Assembly (NCBI RefSeq): GCF_015776785.2 | Contig: NZ_LFMD02000002.1 | Coordinates: 1,849,960-1,913,959, forward strand | Length of the DNA: 64,000 bases | Direction: 5' to 3' | From: Kitasatospora sp. SUK 42 | Lineage (GTDB): Bacteria > Actinomycetota > Actinomycetes > Streptomycetales > Streptomycetaceae | Shown here: positions 1 to 8,874 of the stretch, piece by piece | Layout: every line of letters begins with the position of its first letter | How positions within the stretch are numbered: position 1 is the first letter of the stretch | Notes under the pieces: generated by a model | Databases searched by the model: none | Seen by the model: the letters and a program-made list of their open reading frames with translations, nothing else | Told to the model about the DNA's origin: nothing | Program-made: the position numbers and the translations under genes

Positions 1-18
1 CCGGGTAGCCGATTCCCC

Positions 19-38
19 CCCCCGCCGAACGGCGGGGG
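19..38. terminator. GC-rich hairpin, possible terminator
   Basis: An 8-bp perfect stem (CCCCCGCC with GGCGGGGG) closes a 4-base loop. It lies at the window edge, upstream of the response regulator, so it could end a gene outside the window. There is no T-run on the + strand, so the function is inferred only. Confidence 0.35.
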
Positions 39-155
39 TACACCCCCGTCACGCGTTCGGCACCCCGCCACCACTGGCCCTACCCTCAAAAGCACCCCCG
101 CGGACCGCCCGAACCCGGCCGCCCGAACCGAGGAGGCACCATCACCACCACCCGC

Positions 156-812
156 GTGCTGATCGTCGACGACGAGATCCTGGTCCGCTCCGGCCTCGGC
201 CTGATCGTCGGCTCCGCCCCCGACCTGGAGGTGGTCGGCGACTGCTCCGGCGGACAGGCCGAGGACCACGTCCAGCGGCTGCGCCCGCACGTGGTGCTGC
301 TCGACATCCGGATGCCGGACCTCGACGGCATCTCCGTGCTGCGCCGCGTGCGCGCCCTGCCCGACCCGCCCGCCGTGGCGATGCTCACCACCTTCGACAC
401 CGACGAGTACATCGGCACCGCGCTGCGGGCCGGCGCGGCCGGCTTCCTGCTCAAGGACACCGCCCCCGAGCAGTTGGTGCACGCCGTCCGGGTGCTCGCG
501 GCCGGCGGCAACATCCTCTCCCCGACCGTCACCCGCACCGTGATCGGCGGCTACGTGGACGGCGGCGGCCCGGACGCCGAGGCCACCACGCTGGCCCGCA
601 CCCTCACCGTCCGCGAGCTGGACGTGCTCGCGCTGCTCGGCGAGGGCCTGTCCAACGCCGAGATAGCCGACCGGCTCTTCCTCGGCACCGGAACGGTCAA
701 GGACCACATCAGCGCGATCCTCGGCAAGCTCGGCGCCGCCAACCGGGTCCAGGCCGCCGTGCTCGCCCACCGGGCCGGCCTGGTCCGGCCCAAGCCCGGC
801 AACGGGGCATGA
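156..812 (+). CDS. LuxR/NarL-family response regulator
   Basis: Two-component response regulator that binds DNA when phosphorylated by its partner kinase. The receiver domain occupies about residues 1-115, with the acidic pair D5/D6, the phospho-acceptor D50 in VVLLDIRMP and the conserved K100 in GFLLK. A LuxR-type helix-turn-helix lies at about 150-210 (LTVRELDVLALL, then NAEIADRLFLGTGTVKDHIS). The 218-residue length is normal. The kinase gene overlaps the stop codon (ATGA), so the two are co-translated. The GTG at 156 is the first ordinary start codon, but it lies 19 bases from the only good ribosome binding site (AGGAGG, 131-136) and removes the usual first residues of the receiver. An ATC at 141 in the same frame, 4 bases after that site, would give a typical N-terminus. 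The target genes cannot be told from the sequence. Confidence 0.9.
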   Translation: MLIVDDEILVRSGLGLIVGSAPDLEVVGDCSGGQAEDHVQRLRPHVVLLDIRMPDLDGISVLRRVRALPDPPAVAMLTTFDTDEYIGTALRAGAAGFLLKDTAPEQLVHAVRVLAAGGNILSPTVTRTVIGGYVDGGGPDAEATTLARTLTVRELDVLALLGEGLSNAEIADRLFLGTGTVKDHISAILGKLGAANRVQAAVLAHRAGLVRPKPGNGA

Positions 813-1957
813 CGGCCGTCGACCAGCTGCCGTCCCGACGGCTGCCGGCCTGGTGCACCGCCCCCTGGCTGATGCTGCTGCTGCCCGTCCTCTACTCCCT
901 GGTGGACGCCGCACTGGTGGCCCGGGAGGCCTCCTGGTGGCAGATCGCGCTCTCCACGCTGGCAGCCGTCTCGCTGTGCCTGCGCCGCCGCTTCCCGGTG
1001 ACGGTGCTGCTGCTCACCATGCCGGGCAGCTGGGTCGACGAGATCTGGCTGGCCCCGATCACCGCCGTCTACACGGTGGCCTCCGAACGCCCCAGCCCCC
1101 GGATCCTGCTCCCCTGCGGCACGCTGTTCACCCTGGTCGAGTTCTTCCACTGGCCGGTGGCCCCCACCGCCCTCGACCTGAGCCGGGACAACGCCCTCAA
1201 CGCCATCCAGGCCGTGATGCTGGCGGCCGGCCCGGCCGCCACCGGCCTGCTCGCCCGCACCCGCCGGGAGCTGGCCGCCAGGCTGGACGAGCTGACCCGC
1301 GGCCAGGAGCGGGAGAGCCGGCTGCTCGCCGAGCGGGTGCTGCTCAGCGAGCGCGGCCGGCTGGCCCGGGAGATGCACGACGTGGTCTCGCACCAGGTCA
1401 GCCTGATCAGCATCCAGGCCGGCGCGCTCCAGGTGAGCACCGCCGACCCGGCCGCCTCGACCACCGCCCGCACCATCCGCGAGCTCTCGGTCCGGACCCT
1501 GGACGAACTTCGGCAGATGGTCGGGGTGCTGCGCGGCACCGGCGGCCCGCTCCCGGACGCCCCGCTCGCCCCGCAGCCCCGGCTGGCCGACCTGCCCCGG
1601 CTGATCGAGGAGAGCGGCCTGGCCGCCGACACCGAGCTGAACCCGGGCGACCGCCCGTGGCCGGAGGCGGTCGAACGGGCCGCCTACCGCACCGTCCAGG
1701 AGGCCCTCACCAACATCACCAAGTACGCCCCGGAGGCGGCGGTGCACGTGCGGGTCCGGGCGAAGGGCCGCCGGCTGCGGGTCGAGGTCCGCAACGGGGC
1801 GCCGCCGGTGCACCCCGCCGAGCCCCTTCCGGGCGGCGGCCACGGCCTGGTCGGCCTGCGCGAGCGCGCCCAGCTGCTGGGCGGCACCCTCACCGCCGGG
1901 CCCACCCAGGACGGCGGCTTCGAGGTCCGCGCCGAACTGCCCGCCAACCGCTCCTGA
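809..1957 (+). CDS. Sensor histidine kinase, HisKA_3/NarX type
   Basis: Membrane histidine kinase expected to phosphorylate the regulator encoded just upstream. The N-terminal ~150 residues are hydrophobic segments (for example PWLMLLLPVLYSLVDAAL) without a recognisable extracellular sensor domain, as in many actinobacterial kinases that sense within the membrane. A dimerisation and phospho-acceptor helix contains H190 in EMHDVVSHQ. A HATPase_c domain follows from about 285, with an N-box at about 297-305 (QEALTNITKYAP) and a G-rich lid (GGGHGLVGLRERAQLLGG). Its ATG overlaps the regulator's stop. A perfect 14-bp hairpin ends the operon. The stimulus is unknown. Confidence 0.92.
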   Translation: MTAVDQLPSRRLPAWCTAPWLMLLLPVLYSLVDAALVAREASWWQIALSTLAAVSLCLRRRFPVTVLLLTMPGSWVDEIWLAPITAVYTVASERPSPRILLPCGTLFTLVEFFHWPVAPTALDLSRDNALNAIQAVMLAAGPAATGLLARTRRELAARLDELTRGQERESRLLAERVLLSERGRLAREMHDVVSHQVSLISIQAGALQVSTADPAASTTARTIRELSVRTLDELRQMVGVLRGTGGPLPDAPLAPQPRLADLPRLIEESGLAADTELNPGDRPWPEAVERAAYRTVQEALTNITKYAPEAAVHVRVRAKGRRLRVEVRNGAPPVHPAEPLPGGGHGLVGLRERAQLLGGTLTAGPTQDGGFEVRAELPANRS

Positions 1958-1992
1958 CCGGGGGCCCGGAGCCCGGGACCCCGGGAACGAGA

Positions 1993-2024
1993 AAGCCCCG
2001 CAGATCCGAAGATCTGCGGGGCTT
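1993..2024. terminator. Bidirectional intrinsic terminator
   Basis: A perfect 14-bp inverted repeat (AAGCCCCGCAGATC with its complement) has the loop CGAA. It sits between the convergent histidine kinase gene and tRNA-Leu. Read on the minus strand the stem is followed by GGGGCTTTCTCG, a short U-rich tail suited to ending the tRNA transcript. Confidence 0.75.
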
Positions 2025-2029
2025 CGCTG

Positions 2030-2113
2030 TGCGCGAGGGGGGAGTTGAACCCCCACGCCCTTTCGGGCACTGGAACCTGAATCCAGCGCGTCTGCCTATT
2101 CCGCCACCCGCGC
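2030..2113 (-). tRNA. tRNA-Leu (anticodon CAG)
   Basis: The minus strand folds as a class II tRNA of 84 nt. The acceptor stem GCGCGGG pairs with CTCGCGC (one G-U), the anticodon arm CTGGA-TTCAGGT-TCCAG shows CAG, there is a long variable arm (GTGCCCGAAAGGGCG) typical of leucine, and the T-loop is GGTTCAACTCC. CCA is not encoded; the bases after the discriminator read CAG, so the tail is added enzymatically. Confidence 0.95.
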
Positions 2114-2532
2114 ATGGGTGTTGTCTTCTCTGCCGTCCGATCCTCGGAACCGCTCGGTACCATGTGGCCTTCGCGCTTCCTCGGTCCGGCTTCCCTTCCG
2201 GGCGGCCCTTCCGACGTGGAAAACATTAGCACGACCTGCGGGGTGGCTCCGAATCCGTATCCCGGAGACGCCTGCGGCAGCCGAACAGAGGCACGACGAA
2301 CGGACGATCGAGGGGTGGGCGGCGGCTCCGACGGGCACACCTGGCGTGCCGCACCCGGAATGCGTCACCCTGTGTGTCCGAGCCCACCCCCGGGCACCAC
2401 GCGGTCCGGGAACCGTACGGAAGGGCCCGGCGTGGATACGATCAGTACGGAAGTACCGCAAGTAGGCGCGACCGACTCCCCGCTGGGATCCGGTCGGCAG
2501 GCAGGCGAACGAACCCTGGAAGGGGGTGCCCC
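2114..2532. other. Intergenic region between tRNA-Leu and fhaA
   Basis: This 419-base gap separates divergent transcripts and should hold the promoters of tRNA-Leu and of the fhaA operon. I see no convincing small gene. A TACGAT hexamer at 2437-2442 could be a -10 element for fhaA, but I see no matching -35 element. GTAC-GGAA-GTAC at 2445-2456 is a short inverted repeat. Confidence 0.4.
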
Positions 2533-3384
2533 ATGGGAATGCTGAAGAAGTTCGAGCAGCGGCTTGAGGGTCTCGTCAACGGCACCTTCGCCAAGGTGTT
2601 CAAGTCCGAGGTCCAGCCCGTGGAGATCGCCGGTGCGCTGCAGCGCGAGTGCGACAACAACGCGAGCATCTGGAACCGCGACCGCACCGTCGTGCCGAAC
2701 GACTTCATCGTCGAGCTCAGCCCGCACGACCACGAGCGGCTCAGCCCCTACTCCGGGCAGCTCGGCACCGAGCTCGCGGGCATGGTCCGCGAGTACGCCG
2801 AGGCCCAGCGGTACACCTTCATGGGCCCGCTCCAGGTGAACCTGGAGAAGGCCGACGACCTGGACACCGGCCTGTACCGGGTGCGCAGCCGCACCCTGGC
2901 CGCCGAGGAACCCCAGCAGTACGCCCAGCCGCAGCCCGGCTACGACCGCCCGCCGGCCGCGCCGGCCCCCGGCGCACCGTGGCAGCAGACCGGCGCCGGG
3001 CAGTACAACGCGCCCCCGCCGCCGGCCGCGCCCCCCGCGATGCCCCCGGCCCCGCCGGCCGGCGGGAACGTCCGCGCCTTCCCCGGCGCCGGCCACGGCA
3101 CCTCGATGCGCCGCTGGGTCGAGGTGAACGGCGCCCGCCACCAGATCACCGGCGCGGCCTGCGTGCTCGGCCGCTCGACCGAGGCGGACGTGCGGATCGA
3201 CGACCCCGGGGTCTCCCGCAAGCACGCCGAGATCCGCCCCGGCACCCCTTCGATGGTCCTCGACCTGGGCTCCACCAACGGCATCGTGGTGGACGGACAG
3301 CACACCCAGCGCGCTACGCTCCGCGACGGCTCCCGAATCGTCGTGGGATCCACCACCATCGTCTACCGGCAGGTCGAAGGGTAG
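2533..3384 (+). CDS. fhaA: FHA-domain protein FhaA (DUF3662)
   Basis: Cytosolic adaptor that recognises phosphothreonine on partners of the PknB-type kinase and links it to cell-wall synthesis; that role is known from mycobacterial FhaA. The 283-residue protein has a DUF3662 domain at about 1-120 (from MGMLKKFEQRLEGLVNGTFA), a Pro/Ala/Gly/Gln-rich linker, and a C-terminal FHA domain with the phosphopeptide-binding signatures GRSTEADV, SRKHAEI and LGSTNGIVVDG. The ATG at 2533 matches the family N-terminus and follows GGAAGGGGGTGCCCC; upstream in-frame codons have no family resemblance. It is the first gene of fhaA-fhaB-pstP-ftsW-pbpA, with 46 bases before fhaB. Confidence 0.95.
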   Translation: MGMLKKFEQRLEGLVNGTFAKVFKSEVQPVEIAGALQRECDNNASIWNRDRTVVPNDFIVELSPHDHERLSPYSGQLGTELAGMVREYAEAQRYTFMGPLQVNLEKADDLDTGLYRVRSRTLAAEEPQQYAQPQPGYDRPPAAPAPGAPWQQTGAGQYNAPPPPAAPPAMPPAPPAGGNVRAFPGAGHGTSMRRWVEVNGARHQITGAACVLGRSTEADVRIDDPGVSRKHAEIRPGTPSMVLDLGSTNGIVVDGQHTQRATLRDGSRIVVGSTTIVYRQVEG

Positions 3385-3430
3385 TGTCCGATTTGTTCGC
3401 GCGCCTCGCTCACCGACTGGCGGGACGGTC

Positions 3431-3973
3431 ATGTCAGAACTGACCCTCACGGTCATGCGGCTGGGCTTCCTGGCCGTGCTGTGGCTGTTCGTCATCGTCG
3501 CGATCCAGGTGATCCGCAGCGACCTGTTCGGCACCAAGGTGAACCCCCGCACCTCCCGCCGCGGCACGAGCGCCCCGTCGGGCGGCCCCGCGACCGCCAC
3601 CACCGCCGCCGGGCGTCCGACGCCCGCTCCCGGCGGCCCCGGCGCGGGCCAGACCCAGGGCGGCGGCCGCCGCCGCGGGGCCCCGACCCAGCTCGTCGTG
3701 GTCCAGGGCTCGCTGGCCGGGACCACCGTCGCGCTCCAGGGCCAGACCATCACGCTGGGCCGCGCGCACGACTCCACCATCGTGCTGGACGACGACTACG
3801 CGTCCTCCCGGCATGCCAGGATCTATCCGGATCAGACTGGGCAGTGGACGGTCGAGGATCTAGGCTCCACCAACGGCACCTATCTGGACCGGCAGCGCCT
3901 GACCGCGCCCACCCCGCTCCAGCCGGGCACGCCGATCCGTATCGGCAGGACCGTCATCGAACTGCGGAAGTAG
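3431..3973 (+). CDS. fhaB: FHA-domain membrane protein FhaB
   Basis: Second FHA protein of the operon, 180 residues. A single N-terminal membrane anchor spans about residues 8-27 (LGFLAVLWLFVIVAIQVI). A basic, proline-rich linker follows, then an FHA domain at about 100-175 with GRAHDSTIVL, SRHARIY and LGSTNGTYLD. Mycobacterial FhaB/FipA binds phosphorylated partners at the division site; here this is inferred from family and context. The domain ends at the protein C-terminus, as is normal. pstP starts 53 bases downstream. Confidence 0.95.
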   Translation: MSELTLTVMRLGFLAVLWLFVIVAIQVIRSDLFGTKVNPRTSRRGTSAPSGGPATATTAAGRPTPAPGGPGAGQTQGGGRRRGAPTQLVVVQGSLAGTTVALQGQTITLGRAHDSTIVLDDDYASSRHARIYPDQTGQWTVEDLGSTNGTYLDRQRLTAPTPLQPGTPIRIGRTVIELRK

Positions 3974-4026
3974 TAGCGCATGAGGGACAGCAACCCGTCC
4001 ATGACCCAGAGGGGGGCACAGGTCGC

Positions 4027-5619
4027 ATGACCCTGGTGCTGCGCTTCGCCGCCGGCTCCCACAAGGGACTGATCCGGGAGGGGAACGAGGACTCCGGCTA
4101 CGCCGGGCCGCGGCTGCTGGCCGTGGCCGACGGCATGGGCGGCGCCGCGGCCGGCGAGGTCGCGTCCTCCGAGGTGCTCGGCTCGATCGTCCGGCTGGAC
4201 GAGGACGTGCCGGGTGCCGACCTGCTGACCCTGCTGGGCGACGCCGTCCAGGGCGCCAACGACCGGCTCCGGCAGATGGTCGAGGAGGACCCGCAGCTGG
4301 AGGGCATGGGCTGCACGCTGACCGCCATGCTGTGGACGGGCCAGCGGATGGGCCTGGTGCACGTCGGCGACTCCCGCGCCTACCTGCTGCGCGACGGTTC
4401 GCTGGTGCAGATCACCCAGGACCACACCTGGGTGCAGCGCCTGGTCGACGAGGGCCGGATCACGCCCGAGGAGGCCGAGACCCACCCGCAGCGCTCGCTG
4501 CTGATGCGGGCCCTGGACGGCCGCGGCCAGGTCGAGCCCGACCTGTCGATCCGCGAGGTCCGGGCCGGCGACCGCTACCTGATCTGCTCCGACGGCCTCT
4601 CCGGCCCGGTCAGCCACCAGACCCTCCAGGACACCCTCGGCAGCTACTACTCGCCCGAGCAGACCGTGCAGGAGCTGATCCAGCTCGCGCTGCGCGGCGG
4701 CGGTCCGGACAACATCACCTGCATCGTGGCGGACGTCATCGACGTCGGCGCCACGGACACCATGAGCGGCCAGTTCAGCGACGTCCCGGTGGTCGTCGGC
4801 GCGGTCGCCGAAACCCCGCCGTCCTCCGCCGCCGACCGCTCGATCCCGGACACCCCGGCCGGCCGCGCCGCCGGCCTCGGCCGCAGCCCCCAGGGCGCCT
4901 TCGGCCCGGCCGAGGGCTACGAGGGCGGGTCGAACGGCTTCGGCCCCGCCGAGGGCTACGAGGGCGGGTACGGCTACGGCTCCGGCGAGCCCTCGGTGTA
5001 CGGCACCGAGGAGTTCGACGAGGACCAGCCCCCCAGGCGCAAGCGCCGCGGCCTGACCATCTCGCTGGCCGTCCTGGTCACGCTCGGCCTGCTGGGCGGC
5101 GCCGGGTTCTTCGGCTACCAGTGGACGCAGGGCCAGTACTACATCGGCGAGGACGGCGACCACGTCGCCGTCTACCAGGGCATCAACCAGAACCTGGCCG
5201 GCCTGAGCCTGTCCTCGGTGCACGACTCCTACAGCAACATCCCGCTGAAGTGGCTGCCGCAGGACCAGCGCGCCCACGTGAACAAGACCATCTCGGTCAA
5301 CAGCCTGACCGACGCCCGCACGACCGTGCAGGAGCTCGACGGCTGGGTCCAGCTCTGCCAGAAGGCCGCCAAGGCGACCGCGCCGGCCCCGCAGGGCGCC
5401 CAGGCGACCCAGGCCAGCAAGGCCTCGTTCGTGGCCGCCACCCCGCCCCCCGCGGGCGAGAAGGAGAAGCCGCGCACCCCGACGACGACTCCGACACCGA
5501 CCGCCCCGAGCACGCCGGCTCCGCAGAACACCGCCCCGCCGGCCGCCGCCGCCCCGAGCGAGCAACCCCAACTGACCGACGACGAGCGCAGCCGGGCCGA
5601 AGCCTGCCCGAAGCAGTGA
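4027..5619 (+). CDS. pstP: PP2C-family Ser/Thr phosphatase PstP
   Basis: Metal-dependent phosphatase that reverses phosphorylation by the kinase encoded downstream. The catalytic domain at about 1-240 carries the PP2C motifs GLIREGNEDSGY, VADGMGGAAAGE, VGDSRAYLLRDG and GPDNITCIVAD, whose aspartates bind Mn/Mg. An acidic and Gly/Tyr-rich juxtamembrane region contains a repeated GPAEGYEGG element, then a transmembrane helix at about 342-362 and an extracytoplasmic tail ending in a Thr/Pro-rich stretch. It is 530 residues, the usual layout for actinobacterial PstP. The ATG at 4027 is chosen because MTLVLRFAAGSHKG aligns with the family start; in-frame sequence upstream overlaps fhaB and is unrelated. 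Confidence 0.95.
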   Translation: MTLVLRFAAGSHKGLIREGNEDSGYAGPRLLAVADGMGGAAAGEVASSEVLGSIVRLDEDVPGADLLTLLGDAVQGANDRLRQMVEEDPQLEGMGCTLTAMLWTGQRMGLVHVGDSRAYLLRDGSLVQITQDHTWVQRLVDEGRITPEEAETHPQRSLLMRALDGRGQVEPDLSIREVRAGDRYLICSDGLSGPVSHQTLQDTLGSYYSPEQTVQELIQLALRGGGPDNITCIVADVIDVGATDTMSGQFSDVPVVVGAVAETPPSSAADRSIPDTPAGRAAGLGRSPQGAFGPAEGYEGGSNGFGPAEGYEGGYGYGSGEPSVYGTEEFDEDQPPRRKRRGLTISLAVLVTLGLLGGAGFFGYQWTQGQYYIGEDGDHVAVYQGINQNLAGLSLSSVHDSYSNIPLKWLPQDQRAHVNKTISVNSLTDARTTVQELDGWVQLCQKAAKATAPAPQGAQATQASKASFVAATPPPAGEKEKPRTPTTTPTPTAPSTPAPQNTAPPAAAAPSEQPQLTDDERSRAEACPKQ

Positions 5620-5683
5620 CGTCCGTGATCCGACATAGGTCCGCCCGGAGCGGGCTTGCCGGCCGTCAGGGAGCGGTCACCAC

Positions 5684-7165
5684 GTGAGCAGCTACAACCT
5701 GAGCGGCGACACCGACCGCGGCGGAGGCACGGGCCGACGCCGGGCGACGGCCGAGCGCACCGCGCCCCGGCGCCGGGGCAACACCACCATCTCGCTCCAG
5801 GGCGCGCCGAACCGGCGCAACACCGAACTGGCGCTGCTGGTCTTCGCCGTCCTGCTGCCGATCCTCGCGTACGCCAACGTGGGCCTGGCGATGGACTCCG
5901 AGCTGCCGGCCGGGATGCTCGGCTACGGCCTCGGAATGGGCTCCCTGGCGCTGGTCGCGCACCTGCTGGTGCGCCGCTTCGCCCCGTACGCGGACCCGCT
6001 GATGCTGCCCATCGCGACCCTGCTGAACGGGCTGGGCGTGGTGATGATCTGGCGGCTGGACAAGGCGGGCAAGCTGCTCAGCGGCAACTTCCCGGCGGCG
6101 CGCAACCAGCTGATCTGGTCGGCCCTCGGGGTGGCGCTGTTCATCGGCGTGATGGTGCTGCTGAAGGACCACCGGGTGCTCCAGCGCTACACCTACATCT
6201 CGATGGTGGTGGCGCTGGTGCTGCTCGCCGCGCCGGCCTTCTTCCCCGCCCGGGCGGAGGACTTCGGCGCGAAGATCTGGATCCGGATGGGCAGCTTCTC
6301 CATCCAGCCCGGCGAGTTCGCCAAGATCGTCCTGACCGTGTTCTTCGCCGGCTACCTGATGGTCAAGCGGGACGCCCTGGCGCTGGCCAGCCGCCGCTTC
6401 ATGGGCCTGTACCTGCCGCGCGGCCGCGACCTCGGCCCGATCGTCGTGATCTGGCTGCTCAGCCTGCTGATCCTGATCTTCGAGAACGACCTGGGCACGT
6501 CCTTCCTGTTCTTCGGCCTGTTCGTGGTGATGCTCTACGTCGCCACCGAGCGGACCAGCTGGATCCTGTTCGGCCTGCTGATGTCGGTCGGCGGCGCGGT
6601 CGCGGTCGCCATGACCACCAGCCACGTCAAGGTCCGCATCGACGCCTGGCTGGACCCGATGGCCGCCTTCGGCCCCAACCCGCCGAAGGGCGCCACCGAG
6701 CAGATCGGCCAGTCGCTGATGGCGCTCGGCTCCGGCGGGGTGACCGGCTCGGGGCTCGGCCAGGGCCGCTCCTGGCTGATCAACTTCGCCGCCAAGAGCG
6801 ACTTCATCCTGGGCTCCTTCGGCGAGGAGCTGGGCCTGACCGGCCTGATGGCGATCTTCCTGCTGTACGCCCTGCTGGTACAGCGCGGACTGCGCACCGC
6901 CCTCGCCGCCCGCGACCCGTTCGGCAAGCTGTTCGCCGTCGGACTCTCCTCGGCGATGGCGCTCCAGGTCTTCGTCGTGGCCGGCGGGGTCACCGGACTG
7001 ATCCCGCTGACCGGTATGACCATGCCGTTCCTCGCCCAGGGCGGTTCGTCCGTGGTCGCCAACTGGGCGCTGGTCGCAATCCTGCTGAAGATCAGCGACA
7101 GCGCCCGCCGACCCGGGGCCGAACCGGCCCCGGCCACCGAGGGCCAGGGAGGACCCGCCCGATGA
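5684..7165 (+). CDS. FtsW/RodA/SpoVE-family glycosyltransferase
   Basis: Polytopic SEDS protein that polymerises lipid II into glycan strands, acting with the class B PBP encoded next. The 493-residue protein has about ten to twelve membrane segments and family motifs including ENDLGTSFLFFGLF and SDFILGSFGEELGLTG, with GMTMPFLAQGGSS near the C-terminus. A GTG start is used. The ATG of pbpA overlaps its stop (ATGA), which implies coupled translation and a cognate SEDS-bPBP pair. Location in the fha-pst-pkn block rather than the dcw cluster makes it the RodA-like paralogue of Mycobacterium rodA; whether it serves elongation or sporulation septation in this organism is not evident. Confidence 0.93.
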   Translation: MSSYNLSGDTDRGGGTGRRRATAERTAPRRRGNTTISLQGAPNRRNTELALLVFAVLLPILAYANVGLAMDSELPAGMLGYGLGMGSLALVAHLLVRRFAPYADPLMLPIATLLNGLGVVMIWRLDKAGKLLSGNFPAARNQLIWSALGVALFIGVMVLLKDHRVLQRYTYISMVVALVLLAAPAFFPARAEDFGAKIWIRMGSFSIQPGEFAKIVLTVFFAGYLMVKRDALALASRRFMGLYLPRGRDLGPIVVIWLLSLLILIFENDLGTSFLFFGLFVVMLYVATERTSWILFGLLMSVGGAVAVAMTTSHVKVRIDAWLDPMAAFGPNPPKGATEQIGQSLMALGSGGVTGSGLGQGRSWLINFAAKSDFILGSFGEELGLTGLMAIFLLYALLVQRGLRTALAARDPFGKLFAVGLSSAMALQVFVVAGGVTGLIPLTGMTMPFLAQGGSSVVANWALVAILLKISDSARRPGAEPAPATEGQGGPAR

Positions 7166-8613
7166 ACAAACCGATCCGCCGGGTCTCGATCTTCTGCCTC
7201 GTGCTGATCCTGGCCCTGATGGTGCGCACCAACTGGGTGCAGGGCGTCCAGGCCGACGCCTGGGCCTCCAACAAGAACAACAAGCGCCAGCTGTACGACC
7301 GCTACGCCCACCCGCGCGGCAACATCATCGCCGGCGGCCAGCCGGTGACGAACTCCGACTTCGTGAACGGCCTGCGCTACAAGTACAAGCGCTCCTGGGT
7401 CAACGGCCCGATGTGGGCTCCGGTGACCGGCTACTCCTCGCAGGCCTACGGCTCCAACGGGCTGGAGAACCTGGAGGACGGCATCCTCTCCGGCACCGAC
7501 GACCGGCTGTTCTTCCGCAACACCCTGGACATGCTGACCGGCGAGCAGAAGCGCGGCGGCGACGTCGTCACGACCATCAACCCCAAGGTCCAGAAGGCCG
7601 CCTTCGACGCCATGGGCGACAAGAAGGGCGCGGTGGTCGCACTCGACCCGAAGACCGGCGCGATCCTGTCCCTGGTCTCCACCCCGTCCTACGACCCGGG
7701 CACCATCGCCGGCAACGACGACGGCGCCGCCTGGACGGCCCTCAACGCCGACCCGAACAAGCCGATGGACAACCGGGCGCTGAAGTACACCTATCCGCCC
7801 GGCTCGACGTTCAAGCTGGTCACCGCGACCGCCGCGTTCGAGAACGGCCTGTACCAGAGCATCGACGACGCCACGGACACCCCGGACCCGTACGTCCTGC
7901 CCGGCACCAAGACCGAGCTGAAGAACGAGAGCCCCAACGAGCGCTGCGGGAACGCCACCGTCAAGTCCGGGATGGACCAGTCCTGCAACACGGTCTTCGC
8001 CAAGATGGGCGCGGACCTGGGCAAGGAGAAGATGCGGGCGCAGGCCGAGAAGTTCGGCTTCAACAGCACCGTCGACACCCCGGTCCGGGCCGAGAAGAGC
8101 GTCTTCCCGAGCAGCCCCAGCCAGGACCAGACCGCCCAGGACTCGATCGGCCAGCACGACACCCGGGCCACCCCCCTGCAGGTGGCCATGGTCTCCGCCG
8201 CGATCGCCAACAACGGCAGCCTGATGCAGCCGTACCTGGTCGACTCGGAGCGCTCCGCCTCGCTCACCACCATCTCCAAGCACACCGAGAAGCAGTTCTC
8301 CCAGGCCATGAGCCCGGCCACCGCGCAGAAGATGCAGGACCTGATGGTCTCGGTGGTGCAGGACGGCACCGGCAAGAACGCCCAGATCCCGGGTCTCCAG
8401 GTCGGTGGCAAGACGGGCACCGCCCAGCACGGCGAGAACAACGCCGGGCTGCCGTACGCCTGGTTCACCTCCTGGGCGAAGACCCCGGACGGCCAGTCGG
8501 TCGCGGTCGCGGTCGTGGTCGAGGACGGCTCCGACAACCGTGACGGCATCAGCGGCGGCCGGCTGGCGGCCCCGATCGCCAAGGCGGTGATGCAGGCCGC
8601 CCTCGGCAAGTAG
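7162..8613 (+). CDS. pbpA: Class B penicillin-binding protein PbpA
   Basis: Peptidoglycan D,D-transpeptidase of 483 residues, anchored by one N-terminal helix (about 8-24). The transpeptidase domain shows all three active-site motifs: S215-T-F-K218 in PPGSTFKLVT, S274-C-N in DQSCNTVFAKMG, and K417-T-G in GGKTGTAQ. The short N-terminal dimerisation region is typical of actinobacterial PbpA. Translation is coupled to the upstream SEDS gene through a 4-base overlap. A 261-base gap precedes the kinase gene, so the kinase may have its own promoter. Confidence 0.95.
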   Translation: MNKPIRRVSIFCLVLILALMVRTNWVQGVQADAWASNKNNKRQLYDRYAHPRGNIIAGGQPVTNSDFVNGLRYKYKRSWVNGPMWAPVTGYSSQAYGSNGLENLEDGILSGTDDRLFFRNTLDMLTGEQKRGGDVVTTINPKVQKAAFDAMGDKKGAVVALDPKTGAILSLVSTPSYDPGTIAGNDDGAAWTALNADPNKPMDNRALKYTYPPGSTFKLVTATAAFENGLYQSIDDATDTPDPYVLPGTKTELKNESPNERCGNATVKSGMDQSCNTVFAKMGADLGKEKMRAQAEKFGFNSTVDTPVRAEKSVFPSSPSQDQTAQDSIGQHDTRATPLQVAMVSAAIANNGSLMQPYLVDSERSASLTTISKHTEKQFSQAMSPATAQKMQDLMVSVVQDGTGKNAQIPGLQVGGKTGTAQHGENNAGLPYAWFTSWAKTPDGQSVAVAVVVEDGSDNRDGISGGRLAAPIAKAVMQAALGK

Positions 8614-8874
8614 CCGCCGGGAGGAGAGGTGAGGCGAATGTCACGATTCGGCGCCACCGTCCGGATACCGGTCTGATATCGGCCGACGGCTGACTCCGGT
8701 CCGGTGCGGTGCGACCGGTAGCGTATCCGCCAGCAGCGGGTGTGCCCGTTGCCGCCCGCGAGGCGGCGCGCGGCCCGGCCGGAGAACCGGTCGCGGCGCG
8801 CGCGGCGTCACCCAGAGCGTGCGGGGACACCTACGTCACAACCTCACCGGCGGGTGAGGGAGAGGGTCGGAACT

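Noticed and set aside
5656..7161. Possible large N-terminal extension of pbpA overlapping the ftsW-like gene
   Set aside because: The in-frame sequence is Arg/Pro/Gly-rich out-of-frame reading of the SEDS gene; pbpA starts at 7162 with a coupled ATGA.
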